From Bacteroidia bacterium (GTDB lineage Bacteria; Bacteroidota; Bacteroidia; Flavobacteriales; Flavobacteriaceae): a stretch of 64,000 nucleotides of DNA. A program made the translations under genes and the position numbers. The notes beneath the pieces were generated by a model. That model saw only the letters and a program-made list of their open reading frames with translations, was not told the DNA's origin and searched no databases. Positions 30,373 through 39,300 of the stretch are shown piece after piece (the first letter of the stretch is position 1; each line of letters begins with the position of its first letter). The stretch is from NCBI GenBank assembly GCA_030427585.1, contig JAUIBW010000020.1, forward strand, positions 1 through 64,000, written 5' to 3'.

Positions 30373-31738
30373 TTTTTTGTAGTTTGATAATCTTTAATCT
30401 TTTATGTGTGCGCACATAGCTTTGAATAATGTGTTGAGCATCTCTATTGTGGGTCATTGGGGTAATAATAGAGCGTAAAATCTCTATGTTATTGATCTGA
30501 TGATTGAGGTTGAAGTACCCTATACCTTTAAATTTTCCTTCTTCAACCAATATTACACTTTGTTCATCAATATCTCTTCCTCGATCCACAATAATCATAT
30601 CCTGACTTTGAAACGAAGTATTGAAAATAAGTTTTTGTGCCCGAATATTATATTCTTCTGCGGGCTCATTATAAATACAAGCACCATTACACTGTTTTAT
30701 AGTGTAGTTAAAGCAATTACTTTCTCCATTATCCAGCCCCATCAATTTTTGACATAAATTATATTCTTCTGTCCATCGATGCATATACGTCTTAGCTTGT
30801 TGTTTATTAGAAAAAGTAGTGATGCTTATTTTACGATGATCTGCTTTTTGAACTTTGAAATTTATATATCCATTATCATCTTTAAATTGGTATAGAGCCT
30901 GATCAAATTTTGTTTTACGCAGGGCTCTATTATATTTTGGTTTGTTGCGCTTTATCTCTTCGCTTTCTTTTAGCAAAGCTAAAAGTTCACTCCCTGTATT
31001 CTCATACGAAACACTAACCACCTCTTCCTGTATTCTTTTAGATTTTCTATTGTCGTTTGTGAAATGTTGATTGAGGCGTTTTTTTATGTTTTTACTTTTA
31101 CCAATATATATGATAGTCCCATCTTCGCGATGCATATAATATACTCCTGTGGCTGTAGGAGCATCTTCAATTAATCTAAGAAGCTTATCATCGACCTGTC
31201 GCTTAGTCTCTGTTCTAACGGTTTCTGTAATTATTTTTTTCTCTATGTCTTTTGTGAGCAAGAGTTTAAATAACTTTACTGTAGCCAGGGCATCACCATT
31301 GGCTCGATGCCTGTCTGAAAGAGGGATACCAAGCCCGCGAACAAGTTTACCTAAGCTATAAGATTGTTGATCTGGGATTAATTTTTTAGAAAGCTCTACA
31401 GTACATAAAGATTGTCGTTCGAATTCGAATCCTAATCTCGAGAATTCGGTTCTTAAAATTCTATAGTCAAAACTAGCGTTATGTGCAACGATAATACAGT
31501 TGGTAGTAATTTCAACAATTCTTTTGGCTATTTCATAAAACTTGGGTGCATTGCGAAGCATTTGATTATTTATCCCGGTAAGATTAGCTACAAATGGTTG
31601 TATAGGGCGTTCGGGATTAACCAGGCTTATAAACTGATCTACTACAGTATGTCCGTCAAATTTATAAATAGCAATTTCAGTAATTCCTTCTTCATTATAT
31701 TTTCCTCCGGTTGTTTCAATATCTAAAATTGCATACAT
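30365..31738 (-). CDS. DnaQ-like 3'-5' exonuclease fused to GIY-YIG nuclease (UvrC/Cho-like)
   Basis: 457 residues. The N-terminal DEDD exonuclease domain (1-165) has LDIETTGG (Asp6, Glu8), HNASFDYRIL and HRANGDALATV, the three Exo motifs of the polymerase III epsilon family. The GIY-YIG domain follows at about 190-275: ATGVYYMHREDG, IYIGKSKNIKKRLNQHF and the catalytic Glu in TGSELLALLKESEEIKRNKP. The C-terminal 180 residues include cysteines (NYTIKQCNGACIYNEPAEEY) as in UvrC N-halves. Likely acts on damaged DNA, analogous to Cho, with end-processing. Minus-strand unit with yggS and DUF3857. Confidence 0.92.
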   Translation of the reverse strand: MYAILDIETTGGKYNEEGITEIAIYKFDGHTVVDQFISLVNPERPIQPFVANLTGINNQMLRNAPKFYEIAKRIVEITTNCIIVAHNASFDYRILRTEFSRLGFEFERQSLCTVELSKKLIPDQQSYSLGKLVRGLGIPLSDRHRANGDALATVKLFKLLLTKDIEKKIITETVRTETKRQVDDKLLRLIEDAPTATGVYYMHREDGTIIYIGKSKNIKKRLNQHFTNDNRKSKRIQEEVVSVSYENTGSELLALLKESEEIKRNKPKYNRALRKTKFDQALYQFKDDNGYINFKVQKADHRKISITTFSNKQQAKTYMHRWTEEYNLCQKLMGLDNGESNCFNYTIKQCNGACIYNEPAEEYNIRAQKLIFNTSFQSQDMIIVDRGRDIDEQSVILVEEGKFKGIGYFNLNHQINNIEILRSIITPMTHNRDAQHIIQSYVRTHKRLKIIKLQKNV

Positions 31739-31838
31739 ATAATTTGGTAATCTTTATTTTTTCAGGCTTAGTTTAATAAAGGACATTATTTTATTTATCA
31801 ATTTAGTAAATCAAGTACTAATGATCAAAAAATATACA

Positions 31839-32501
31839 TTATAGGTAATTTCTTGCTCCAAAAATAGAACTTCCTATTCTAACCATAGTGCTTCCGCAGC
31901 CAATAGCTATTTTGTAATCTCCACTCATACCTATCGATAAGATTTTTAGTTGAGGATATTTTGTTTTTATATTTTCAAAAAAAGATGCAATTGTTTTAAA
32001 TTCATCTTGTATTTGCTGTTCATCATTTGTAAAGGTTGCCATGCCCATAAGCCCTTGAATCTTAATATTGGTTAAGTTCTTAACTTCTTCATTATCTAGT
32101 AAGGCGATGGCATCCAGTTCTGATAAACCAAATTTACTTTCTTCTTTAGCAATTTTGATTTGCAGTAAACAGTTAATAGTTCTATTGTATTTTTTTGCTT
32201 GTTTATTGATCTCTTTAAGTAATTTGTAGCTATCTACAGCATGAATAAGGTCTACAAAGGGGGCCATGTACTTAACCTTGTTAGTTTGTACATGCCCGAT
32301 CATATGCCAGCTAATATCCTTTGGCATGATTTCCCACTTTTCGGTCATTTCCTGAATCTTATTTTCACCAAAAATTCTTTGACCAGCATCATAGGCGTTC
32401 ATTAGATCAGAAACAGGTTTGGTTTTGGATACAGCTACAAGGGTAACTCCTTCAGGAATTGATGTTTTTATTTCAAGAAGTTTTTTTTTGATATCATTCA
32501 T
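31839..32501 (-). CDS. YggS/PROSC family PLP-binding protein
   Basis: 220 residues from ATG 32501, preferred over TTG 32510. The pyridoxal-phosphate Lys is Lys26 in VAVSKTKP, followed by FGENKIQEMTEKW, WHMIGHVQTNK and GMSGDYKIAIGCGSTMVRIGS, all family signatures. It is involved in vitamin B6 and amino-acid homeostasis without a known enzymatic reaction. It heads the minus-strand unit leading to the exonuclease fusion. A TATCTTTG element lies 7 bases upstream of the ATG. Confidence 0.93.
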   Translation of the reverse strand: MNDIKKKLLEIKTSIPEGVTLVAVSKTKPVSDLMNAYDAGQRIFGENKIQEMTEKWEIMPKDISWHMIGHVQTNKVKYMAPFVDLIHAVDSYKLLKEINKQAKKYNRTINCLLQIKIAKEESKFGLSELDAIALLDNEEVKNLTNIKIQGLMGMATFTNDEQQIQDEFKTIASFFENIKTKYPQLKILSIGMSGDYKIAIGCGSTMVRIGSSIFGARNYL

Positions 32502-32818
32502 AGTTAGCAAAGATATCTAAAATCATTTTTTTATCGATATTGATTATTCGTTATTTATTTATAAATCAAAGGCTAATTTTGATCTTTTTTACACGAAATA
32601 ATTAACCTCTTTTTTCTTGGATAAAAGGTAAGTATTTAGGTCATATTTCTAATTTCTACAGATGTCAAAAGTATTCGTGGTCTAAATCGTACAACTCTCA
32701 TTTATATGTTAATTAATATTAAGAATTTTAGTGATGGTTGTATCTTAATGTGCTTTTAATAAGGAAGTTAAAAGTGGTATTTGACAATTTTATTTTAACC
32801 AATTTAAATTAAGTTTTT
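32502..32818. other. Intergenic region between yggS and the jacalin-like lipoprotein
   Basis: 317 bases separating divergent genes. The only element I can support is a minus-strand -7 box TATCTTTG (plus-strand CAAAGATA at 32508-32515) for yggS. Otherwise AT-rich without gene or structured RNA. Confidence 0.4.
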
Positions 32819-33454
32819 ATGAAAAAATCAATTCTTTTAGCAGTATTAACACTGCTTAGTTTTATGATCTCATGTCAGAAAGATGAGATAAAAGAAGAGG
32901 TAGGAAATACCCAGAAATTACCTACTTATGATGACACTAATTCTCTATCGGTAGAATGGGAGAGCTTTCCTAAGGAATTAAAAAATGCTATCCCACTCGA
33001 GGAGAATGTAACAGAAAGTAGTGGTAAAGCATATTCGTACTCTATTGGTCCTTTTGGAGGTAATGGAGGTAGTGCTTTTAGTGTAAACCCTCCTAGTGGT
33101 ACAAGAATTCATGCAATTGCCATGAGAACAGGTAGTAGGGTAGACAAATTGATCGTTTATTATAAATCACCTTCTGGTACGATTTATACAGGTGTGGATA
33201 GAGGTGGTAATGGAGGAACTTATTACCTTCATTTTTTTAGTAGTGATGAGTATATAAAACGAATTTCGGGAAGAAGTGGGAGCCGTTTGGATAAGTTAAC
33301 CATCTATACTAATAAAAAAACATTTACTCATGGAGGTAATGGAGGTAGTTATTTTAATGCTTCAATCCCACCTAGTGGATTTGAAATATTAGGCTTCTAT
33401 GGTCGGTCAGGATCAAACATTGATAGGATTGGGTTTTATGTACATACCCTATAA
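32819..33454 (+). CDS. Jacalin-like lectin-domain lipoprotein
   Basis: 211 residues. Lipoprotein signal with lipobox FMISC (Cys19). The mature protein carries a jacalin-type beta-prism fold from about residue 72 to the end. It shows three internal repeats with glycine-rich strands FGGNGGSAF, RGGNGGTYY and HGGNGGSYF, and three RSGSxxDK/RI-type turns (RTGSRVDK, RSGSRLDK, RSGSNIDR). These repeats mirror the three-fold symmetry of jacalin lectins, which often bind mannose or galactose. Its site is probably the outer membrane. Single gene with its own terminator. Confidence 0.82.
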   Translation: MKKSILLAVLTLLSFMISCQKDEIKEEVGNTQKLPTYDDTNSLSVEWESFPKELKNAIPLEENVTESSGKAYSYSIGPFGGNGGSAFSVNPPSGTRIHAIAMRTGSRVDKLIVYYKSPSGTIYTGVDRGGNGGTYYLHFFSSDEYIKRISGRSGSRLDKLTIYTNKKTFTHGGNGGSYFNASIPPSGFEILGFYGRSGSNIDRIGFYVHTL

Positions 33455-33500
33455 AGTATAGGTTCAATTCTCTTAAAACCAAAGTGTATTGAAAAAAGAC

Positions 33501-33531
33501 AAAGGATGCTTGAATTTCAAGCATCCTTTAT
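33501..33531. terminator. Bidirectional terminator between convergent jacalin and DUF1015 genes
   Basis: AAAGGATGCTTGAA (33501-33514) pairs perfectly with TTCAAGCATCCTTT (33516-33529), with A/T flanks on both sides. It serves both the plus-strand lipoprotein and the minus-strand DUF1015 gene. Confidence 0.8.
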
Positions 33532-33561
33532 TGTTTATAAATAAAAATGATTGTGTTAATG

Positions 33562-34800
33562 TCAAAATTCATAAATAGTGATTCCGCTTCTTAATTTTGG
33601 TTCTATATATGTGCTTTTTGGAGGCATTTTTAATCCTTCGTCTGCAATTTTTTTGACTTGATCTATAGATGCAGGAAAAAGCCCAAATCCTACTTTATAT
33701 TCTCCATTGTCAACATCACTTTTTACCTTTACAATTCCATTCTTACCATGTGAGTATTCGATACGAGTATCTGTACGCAAATCTTCTATACCTAAAATAG
33801 GTTTTAATACCGTTTTATATAAAATTTGCGCATCTAATTCCTCTAGTGCATCTGTAAATTCATAAGTTGTTTTTCTTAGATACAGCGAATAAAACTCATC
33901 GTCGATATACATACTGAAATGATGAGGTTTTGAAGGCCTGTATACTTCTGGTCCTCTATTTTCAATACGAAACCATTCATCTAGTTTGATTAGAAACTCT
34001 TCTTTGGATAATCCGTTTAGATCTTTTACTAATCGATTAAATTCATAAATTTTTAAATCAGATTCAGGAATCAAATAACTCATAAAGAAATTATAAGCTT
34101 CACTACCGTTATGTTTGGGATTATTTTCTTTTAAATCCTGAGATAGTAGGTAAGATGAGGCAGAACGATGATGGCCATCTGCTATATATATGGTTTTAAT
34201 AGAAGAAAAGGCTTCTTGTATCTCGCTAATGGCTTTTTGATCCTCTATTTTCCATAGGTAATGTGTATCGCGATTTGTAGTTGTAAATTCGTATTCTGCT
34301 CTTGCTCCAACAGTTTCTGAAATAGTTTTTGAAATAGCATCATTATCAGGATAAGTTAGTAATACAGGCTCTGCATTAAAACCAACTGTTTTTAGATACT
34401 CTTTAAAAGTACTTTCACGATCTTGAAGCGTATCTTCGTGTTTTTTGATAACATCATTATGATAATCTTCTGTACTGGCAGCAGCTATAATACCACAAAA
34501 TGATTCTTGTTCACGATTTACAATTTTATAAATGTAATAACAAGGGTTCTCCTCTTGCATAAAAATTTCATCTTCTTTAAATTCCAGATATCGATTTCGA
34601 ACTAATTTATAGCGTTCTTCTCCCGATATCTCCTTATGGTATTTATATCCAGGATTTACAATATGTAAAAAAGAATAAGGATTGTAATCCATTCTAGAAT
34701 CTCGCTCAAAAGAAGTGTAACTTTGATATGATCTAGAAGCGACCAGGTTTACTTTATCTCTTGTTGGTCGTATAGCTTTAAACGGATGAATTTTTGCCAT
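33562..34800 (-). CDS. DUF1015 domain-containing protein
   Basis: 412 residues, no signal peptide. The start MAKIHPFKAIRPTRDKVNLVASRSYQSY and the IYIADGHHRSASSYLL stretch (DGHHR motif) are characteristic of the DUF1015 family, a conserved cytoplasmic family of unknown biochemical function. YDTYS/NPYSFLHIVNP near the front is also typical. It begins at the stop codon of the M23 peptidase (1-base overlap). Confidence 0.85.
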   Translation of the reverse strand: MAKIHPFKAIRPTRDKVNLVASRSYQSYTSFERDSRMDYNPYSFLHIVNPGYKYHKEISGEERYKLVRNRYLEFKEDEIFMQEENPCYYIYKIVNREQESFCGIIAAASTEDYHNDVIKKHEDTLQDRESTFKEYLKTVGFNAEPVLLTYPDNDAISKTISETVGARAEYEFTTTNRDTHYLWKIEDQKAISEIQEAFSSIKTIYIADGHHRSASSYLLSQDLKENNPKHNGSEAYNFFMSYLIPESDLKIYEFNRLVKDLNGLSKEEFLIKLDEWFRIENRGPEVYRPSKPHHFSMYIDDEFYSLYLRKTTYEFTDALEELDAQILYKTVLKPILGIEDLRTDTRIEYSHGKNGIVKVKSDVDNGEYKVGFGLFPASIDQVKKIADEGLKMPPKSTYIEPKLRSGITIYEF

Positions 34801-35396
34801 TAATTATTATTTATAAATTTTGTAGGATCTAGATATCCAGATCTGTCATTTGCATATCCACCACCGATATCCATAAAAATATCATCTCTGATTTCTAGAT
34901 GTAAATGAGCCAAATATATGCCATTTGCATTACCTATAGTTGCTATTAAAGTACCTTTTTTTACAAAATCTCCTTCTTTTACAAGTATAGAATCGCAATG
35001 TGCATATACAGATTCATAATATTTTCCTTTGTATTTATGTATTACTCTTATGACATTGCCCCAACCTCCTTTAATATCCTTAGCAAAAGAAACATATCCA
35101 TTAGCAATGACATATATGGGGTCTCCAAGATCAGTATTACCTCCTCCAACACCATTCCAGTCATCACCTAAGTGGTTGTTTTCTCTAAATTTTTGAGCAT
35201 TATAATAGCCTTTAGCATTTGGTTTACCAATCGGATAATCAAAATCAGAAGCGATAAACTCTGGATTTTCTTTAAAAAGAGAAGTGTAGATCTGATATTG
35301 ATCTTGATTGTCATCTATAGCAATGCTAAATGTCTCATTTCTATTTTTACAAGAAATCAAGGTCAAAACTATAATTAGCCCCAGAGTTTTGTTCAT
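34800..35396 (-). CDS. M23 (LytM) family peptidase lipoprotein
   Basis: 198 residues with signal peptide and lipobox LTLISC (Cys16). The LytM core has HLGDDWNG (zinc-binding His and Asp), YESVYAHCDSILVKEGDFVKKG and AHLHLEIR (HxH). These are metal-ligand motifs of active M23 endopeptidases, so it probably cuts peptidoglycan cross-links. It is shorter than usual, with no coiled coil. The stop overlaps the next gene by 1 base. Confidence 0.88.
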   Translation of the reverse strand: MNKTLGLIIVLTLISCKNRNETFSIAIDDNQDQYQIYTSLFKENPEFIASDFDYPIGKPNAKGYYNAQKFRENNHLGDDWNGVGGGNTDLGDPIYVIANGYVSFAKDIKGGWGNVIRVIHKYKGKYYESVYAHCDSILVKEGDFVKKGTLIATIGNANGIYLAHLHLEIRDDIFMDIGGGYANDRSGYLDPTKFINNN

Positions 35397-35429
35397 CGTA
35401 AGATCAGGAAGTAAATACCAAATTACGAA

Positions 35430-36317
35430 CTATATAAACTGCTTGGATACGATTTCTGCTTTTCTGCTTTCAGAATAATCATAGAATCCTTCTCCACTTT
35501 TTACTCCGAGTTTACCAGCCATAACCATATTAACTAATAATGGGCAAGGAGCATATTTTGGATTTTTGAAACCATCATACATTACATTAAGAATAGAAAG
35601 GCAAACATCAAGACCAATAAAATCTGCTAATTGTAATGGGCCCATAGGATGTGCCATTCCTAATTTCATAACAGTATCAATCTCTGATACTCCTGCTACG
35701 CCGTTATATAAAGTCTCTATTGATTCGTTAATCATTGGCATGAGGATACGATTTGCTACAAATCCAGGGTAATCATTTACTTCTACAGGGGTTTTACCTA
35801 GTGTTTTAGACAATTCCATGATAGTAGAAGTCACTTCATCAGAGGTGTTATATCCTCTAATAATCTCAACTAATTTCATGATTGGTACTGGGTTCATAAA
35901 ATGCATACCAATAACCATCTCAGGACGATTGGTTACAGCAGCAATTTGTGTAATCGATATCGATGAAGTGTTAGAAGCTAAAATTGTATCTTCTGGGCAT
36001 GCCTCACTAAGCTCTTTGAAAATTTTTAGCTTTAAATCTACATTTTCAGTAGCAGCTTCAACGACAAGACTTGCATATTCTACTCCTTCTTTAATATTTG
36101 TATAAGTAGAAATATTGGCAAGTGTAGCTTCTTTATCGGCTTCAGATATTTTGTCTTTAGCAATCATCCTGTCTAAATTCTTTGTGATTGTGGCTAAGCC
36201 TTTATCCAAAGATTGCTGAGAAATATCAATAAGCTGTACTTTAAATCCTTTTTGAGCAAAAGTATGTGCAATACCATTCCCCATAGTTCCTGCACCTATT
36301 ACTGCAATGTTTTTCAT
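35430..36317 (-). CDS. 3-hydroxyacyl-CoA (3-hydroxybutyryl-CoA) dehydrogenase
   Basis: 295 residues from ATG 36317, which places the NAD-binding GAGTMGNGIAHTFA at the N-terminus; the upstream extension contains no family sequence. Other family motifs: VVEAATENVDLKLKIFKEL, LASNTSSISITQIAA, MHFMNPVPIMKLVEII and PGFVANRILMPMINE. It oxidises 3-hydroxyacyl-CoA in beta-oxidation or butanoate metabolism. It is 41 bases from the oxidoreductase upstream. Confidence 0.93.
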   Translation of the reverse strand: MKNIAVIGAGTMGNGIAHTFAQKGFKVQLIDISQQSLDKGLATITKNLDRMIAKDKISEADKEATLANISTYTNIKEGVEYASLVVEAATENVDLKLKIFKELSEACPEDTILASNTSSISITQIAAVTNRPEMVIGMHFMNPVPIMKLVEIIRGYNTSDEVTSTIMELSKTLGKTPVEVNDYPGFVANRILMPMINESIETLYNGVAGVSEIDTVMKLGMAHPMGPLQLADFIGLDVCLSILNVMYDGFKNPKYAPCPLLVNMVMAGKLGVKSGEGFYDYSESRKAEIVSKQFI

Positions 36318-36358
36318 ATGTATATTGTTTATTTGATGTATATGTGTAAATTTTGTTT

Positions 36359-37324
36359 TTAATGCGTAAAACAATCAATGATTTTTAAGGCAACTTCTAA
36401 TGCCTTTTTTCCTTGCTCTAAAGACACTACAGGTGTAGTGTCATTTTTTATGGCTTCTGCAAAGGTGTCTAGTTCATCTAATATTGCATTATTAGATGGG
36501 ACATTAGGATTGTCAAAATAGATTTGTTTTTTCACACCTTCGGCATTTTGCAATATCATAGCAAAATCATCTGGAGTCTCAGGAGCATCTTTCATCTTTA
36601 CGACTTCACATTTTTTTTCAAAGAAATCAACCGAGATATAGGCATCACGTTGAAAAAACCTGGATTTTCGCATATTCTTAAGTGAAATTCTGCTGGCTGT
36701 AAGGTTAGCGACACAACCATTTTCAAATTCTATTCGAGCATTAGCGATATCAGGAGTTTCACTAATTACAGATACTCCGCTGGCACTAATATGTTTTACT
36801 TCAGAGTGTACTACACTTAGTATCGCATCTATATCATGTATCATAAGATCAAGAACTACAGGAACATCTGTACCTCTGGGGTTAAATTCTGCTAATCTAT
36901 GCGATTCGATAAACATTGGATTGTCAATCTTACTAGCTACCGCAGTGTATGCAGGATTAAAGCGTTCTACGTGTCCTACTTGTCCTTTTACATGGTGTGC
37001 ATTTGCCAAATCAATAAGTTGTTGAGCTTCTGCTACAGTATTAGTAATTGGTTTTTCTATAAAAACGTGTTTACCTGCTTTTATTGCTTGCTTAGCTACA
37101 TCGAAATGAGCAAAAGTTGGGGTAACAATATCAACTACATCTACAGCGTCAATTAATTCTTCAATAGAGTTAAAGAGTTGATAACCAAATTCTTCTACTA
37201 TGGATTTAGCTTGAGTTTTGCTAGCATCGTAGAAACCTATAAGGTCATAATTTTCTGATTGTTGTAGAAGACGTAAATGGATTTTACCAAGGTGTCCCGC
37301 ACCGAGTACTCCGGCTTTGAGCAT
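36359..37324 (-). CDS. Gfo/Idh/MocA family oxidoreductase
   Basis: 321 residues. The Rossmann NAD(P) fold starts LKAGVLGAGHLGKIHLRLL; the active-site motif is IEKPITNTVAEAQQLIDLA (EKP), then VGHVERFNPA. C-terminal alpha/beta substrate domain follows. The HxxxD-like RGTDVPVVLDLMIHDIDAIL agrees with the family. Substrate unknown; such enzymes reduce sugars, inositols or biliverdin. First gene of the unit ending at DUF1015. Confidence 0.88.
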   Translation of the reverse strand: MLKAGVLGAGHLGKIHLRLLQQSENYDLIGFYDASKTQAKSIVEEFGYQLFNSIEELIDAVDVVDIVTPTFAHFDVAKQAIKAGKHVFIEKPITNTVAEAQQLIDLANAHHVKGQVGHVERFNPAYTAVASKIDNPMFIESHRLAEFNPRGTDVPVVLDLMIHDIDAILSVVHSEVKHISASGVSVISETPDIANARIEFENGCVANLTASRISLKNMRKSRFFQRDAYISVDFFEKKCEVVKMKDAPETPDDFAMILQNAEGVKKQIYFDNPNVPSNNAILDELDTFAEAIKNDTTPVVSLEQGKKALEVALKIIDCFTH

Positions 37325-37341
37325 AATATATTGATTTTACA

Positions 37342-37349
37342 CAAAAATA
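37342..37349 (-). promoter_or_regulatory. -7 element of the Gfo/Idh-hbd unit
   Basis: On the minus strand TATTTTTG, exact TAnnTTTG, ends 17 bases before the start at 37324. No -33 match seen. Confidence 0.4.
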
Positions 37350-37418
37350 GTATTATTTATAAATTTTAAATCCTAATTATATTTAAAATGCAAAATTTTA
37401 GTTCGAAGAAAGAAATAG

Positions 37419-37451
37419 TTTGCAAATCTTTAAAATCTTTATGTAATTTTA
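37419..37451 (+). promoter_or_regulatory. Probable pcm promoter
   Basis: TTTG at 37419-37422, 21-base spacer, then TAATTTTA (37444-37451), 7/8 match to TAnnTTTG. It sits 24 bases before the GTG start. Confidence 0.45.
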
Positions 37452-37475
37452 GCCTGCTAAACAACCCTTAGAATA

Positions 37476-38117
37476 GTGAAAGATACCCTTAGACATGCCG
37501 GAAAAAGAAAACAGTTAGTAGACGTATTGATTAGAAAAGGAATCAAAAATAAAATAGTGTTATCTGCTATAGGAAAGATACCTAGACACTTGTTTATGGA
37601 TTCTGGTTTTGAAGATCATGCATATCAAGATAAAGCTTTTCCGATTGCGGCAGATCAAACCATTTCTCAACCCTATACTGTAGCGTTTCAAACAGAGTTA
37701 TTGGAAGTGAAAAAAGGGGATCAGGTGTTAGAGATTGGTACTGGATCGGGATACCAGACTGCGGTTTTATGCGAAATGGGAGCAAAAGTGTATAGCATAG
37801 AGCGTCAAAAAGAATTGTTTAAAAAAACAAAATTGTTCTTGTCTAAACTTGGATATAGACCAAAACACTTGTCGTTTGGAGATGGTTATAAAGGCTTAAC
37901 AGAGCATGCACCATACAATGGAATTATAGTGACAGCAGGAGCTCCTTTTGTTCCAAAACCATTATTAGGGCAACTACAAATTAATGGTCGTCTAGTAATC
38001 CCTGTAGGAGAGGATGTACAAATAATGACACTTTTTATTCGTAAAAGTGAGACTGAGTTCGAAAAACGAGAGTTCGGAGAGTTTAGATTTGTTCCTTTAT
38101 TAGAGGATAAAAACTGA
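37476..38117 (+). CDS. pcm: Protein-L-isoaspartate O-methyltransferase Pcm
   Basis: Repairs isoaspartyl residues in aged proteins using SAM. 213 residues from GTG 37476 (MKDTLRHAGKRKQLVDVL). Motifs: IPRHLFMDSGFEDHAYQDKAFPI, TISQPYTVAFQTELL and SAM-binding VLEIGTGSGYQT (84-95), then APYNGIIVTAGAPFVPKPLL. Normal length. It is followed after 10 bases by a membrane protein. Confidence 0.94.
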   Translation: MKDTLRHAGKRKQLVDVLIRKGIKNKIVLSAIGKIPRHLFMDSGFEDHAYQDKAFPIAADQTISQPYTVAFQTELLEVKKGDQVLEIGTGSGYQTAVLCEMGAKVYSIERQKELFKKTKLFLSKLGYRPKHLSFGDGYKGLTEHAPYNGIIVTAGAPFVPKPLLGQLQINGRLVIPVGEDVQIMTLFIRKSETEFEKREFGEFRFVPLLEDKN

Positions 38118-38127
38118 GAGTTAAATT

Positions 38128-38712
38128 ATGAAAAGAATTGAAATTATATCAGGAAGCTTGGCTGTTTTGGGGATTTTGTTCTATGTATTAAATTACTCTT
38201 TTGGAGCAATGATAACTATAATTTCTCTTTTAACACTTTCTGGCCTGTACTTCTATTTTGGTTTTGCATTATTTAATGATATACAATTTCGTGAAATACT
38301 TAAAAAAGATTCATATAAGGATATTTCTACTATGAGAATTTTTGGAGGAATAGGAACAGGAATTGCATTTTCAATTATTTTGATAGGAATACTTTTTAAA
38401 ATATTGAGATGGCCTTTTGCTAATCAAAACCTTTTGATAGGAGGAATAATGATATTTATAATTTTAATACTTAGTATGATAAGGTTTTTGAAACATAAAA
38501 ATGGACTATACAGAGAAATATTTTTAAGATTTTTGATATACGGTCCTCTTTGCTGTGTATTATTATTTCTACCTAATTATGCATTTTTAGAATTAAAGTA
38601 CAGAAATTATCCAAATTATATTGAAGCAGTTAAAAACTTGGATTCTGATCCGGATAATACTGATTTACAAATAGAAGAACAAAAGGAGTATGATAAAATA
38701 AAAGGTAGATAG
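38128..38712 (+). CDS. GldL-like N-terminal region, multi-pass membrane protein
   Basis: 194 residues with about five hydrophobic helices (about 7-25, 27-46, 71-91, 104-121, 131-150). ILIGILFKILRWPFANQNLLIGG resembles the conserved TM segment of the gliding/T9SS motor protein GldL (LFKI-xx-WP-x-A), suggesting a distant GldL-type membrane module. The rest, including a charged tail rich in Asp/Glu/Lys, is not recognised. Next to pcm (10 bases), converging with smpB (34 bases). Confidence 0.6.
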   Translation: MKRIEIISGSLAVLGILFYVLNYSFGAMITIISLLTLSGLYFYFGFALFNDIQFREILKKDSYKDISTMRIFGGIGTGIAFSIILIGILFKILRWPFANQNLLIGGIMIFIILILSMIRFLKHKNGLYREIFLRFLIYGPLCCVLLFLPNYAFLELKYRNYPNYIEAVKNLDSDPDNTDLQIEEQKEYDKIKGR

Positions 38713-38746
38713 GTGTTTGTTAGGTAAAATAATAACGATTTAGAAT

Positions 38747-39205
38747 CTATCCATATTCTTTTTTGATACGATCAAGATTTCTTTTGTTATCCCTGTCTTT
38801 AATCGTTTCTCGTTTATCATACATTTTTTTACCACGTGCAAGGACAATATTAAGCTTTGCTAATCCACGATCATTTATAAATAATCGGGTAGGTATAATG
38901 GTTAATCCAGAGTTTTTTACTTCTTTTTCAAGTTTTTTTAACTCCTTTTTGTTGAGTAATAGTTTCCGTTCACTTTTGGGATTGTGATTAAAATAAGTGG
39001 CATGAGAATATTCTTCTATATGCATGTTAATAACAAATAATTCATTGTTATTGAACTCGCAGAAACTCTCTGCAATATTTGCTTTTCCTTCTCTTATAGC
39101 CTTTATTTCTGTGCCAACAAGTTTAATTCCCGCAGTATATTTGTCCAGGAATTCATATTCAAATTTGGCCTTACGGTTTAGTATGTTGATTTTATTTGGA
39201 TTCAT
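38747..39205 (-). CDS. smpB: SsrA-binding protein SmpB
   Basis: Binds tmRNA and delivers it to stalled ribosomes. 152 residues: KINILNRKAKFEYEFLDKYTAGIKLVGTEIKAIR, then INMHIEEYSHATYFNH and the basic C-terminal tail (GKKMYDKRETIKDRDNKRNLDR) that inserts in the mRNA channel. The tmRNA gene itself is not in the window. Confidence 0.97.
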   Translation of the reverse strand: MNPNKINILNRKAKFEYEFLDKYTAGIKLVGTEIKAIREGKANIAESFCEFNNNELFVINMHIEEYSHATYFNHNPKSERKLLLNKKELKKLEKEVKNSGLTIIPTRLFINDRGLAKLNIVLARGKKMYDKRETIKDRDNKRNLDRIKKEYG

Positions 39206-39220
39206 ATGGGTATTCCGAAA

Positions 39221-39246
39221 TACTTTTGTAAACGCTTACAAAAGTA
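39221..39246. promoter_or_regulatory. Perfect inverted repeat carrying TACTTTTG on both strands, upstream of smpB
   Basis: TACTTTTGTAA (39221-39231) pairs with TTACAAAAGTA (39236-39246) around a 4-base loop. Each arm contains an exact TAnnTTTG element. The minus-strand copy ends 33 bases before the smpB start and can serve as its -7 box. A second, shorter hairpin (AAGCTTTC/GAAAGCTT) follows at about 39249-39270. Confidence 0.5.
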
Positions 39247-39300
39247 CGAAGCTTTCCTGAAAGAAAGCTTTAAACAAAAAACGAATATTTTAAATACTTT

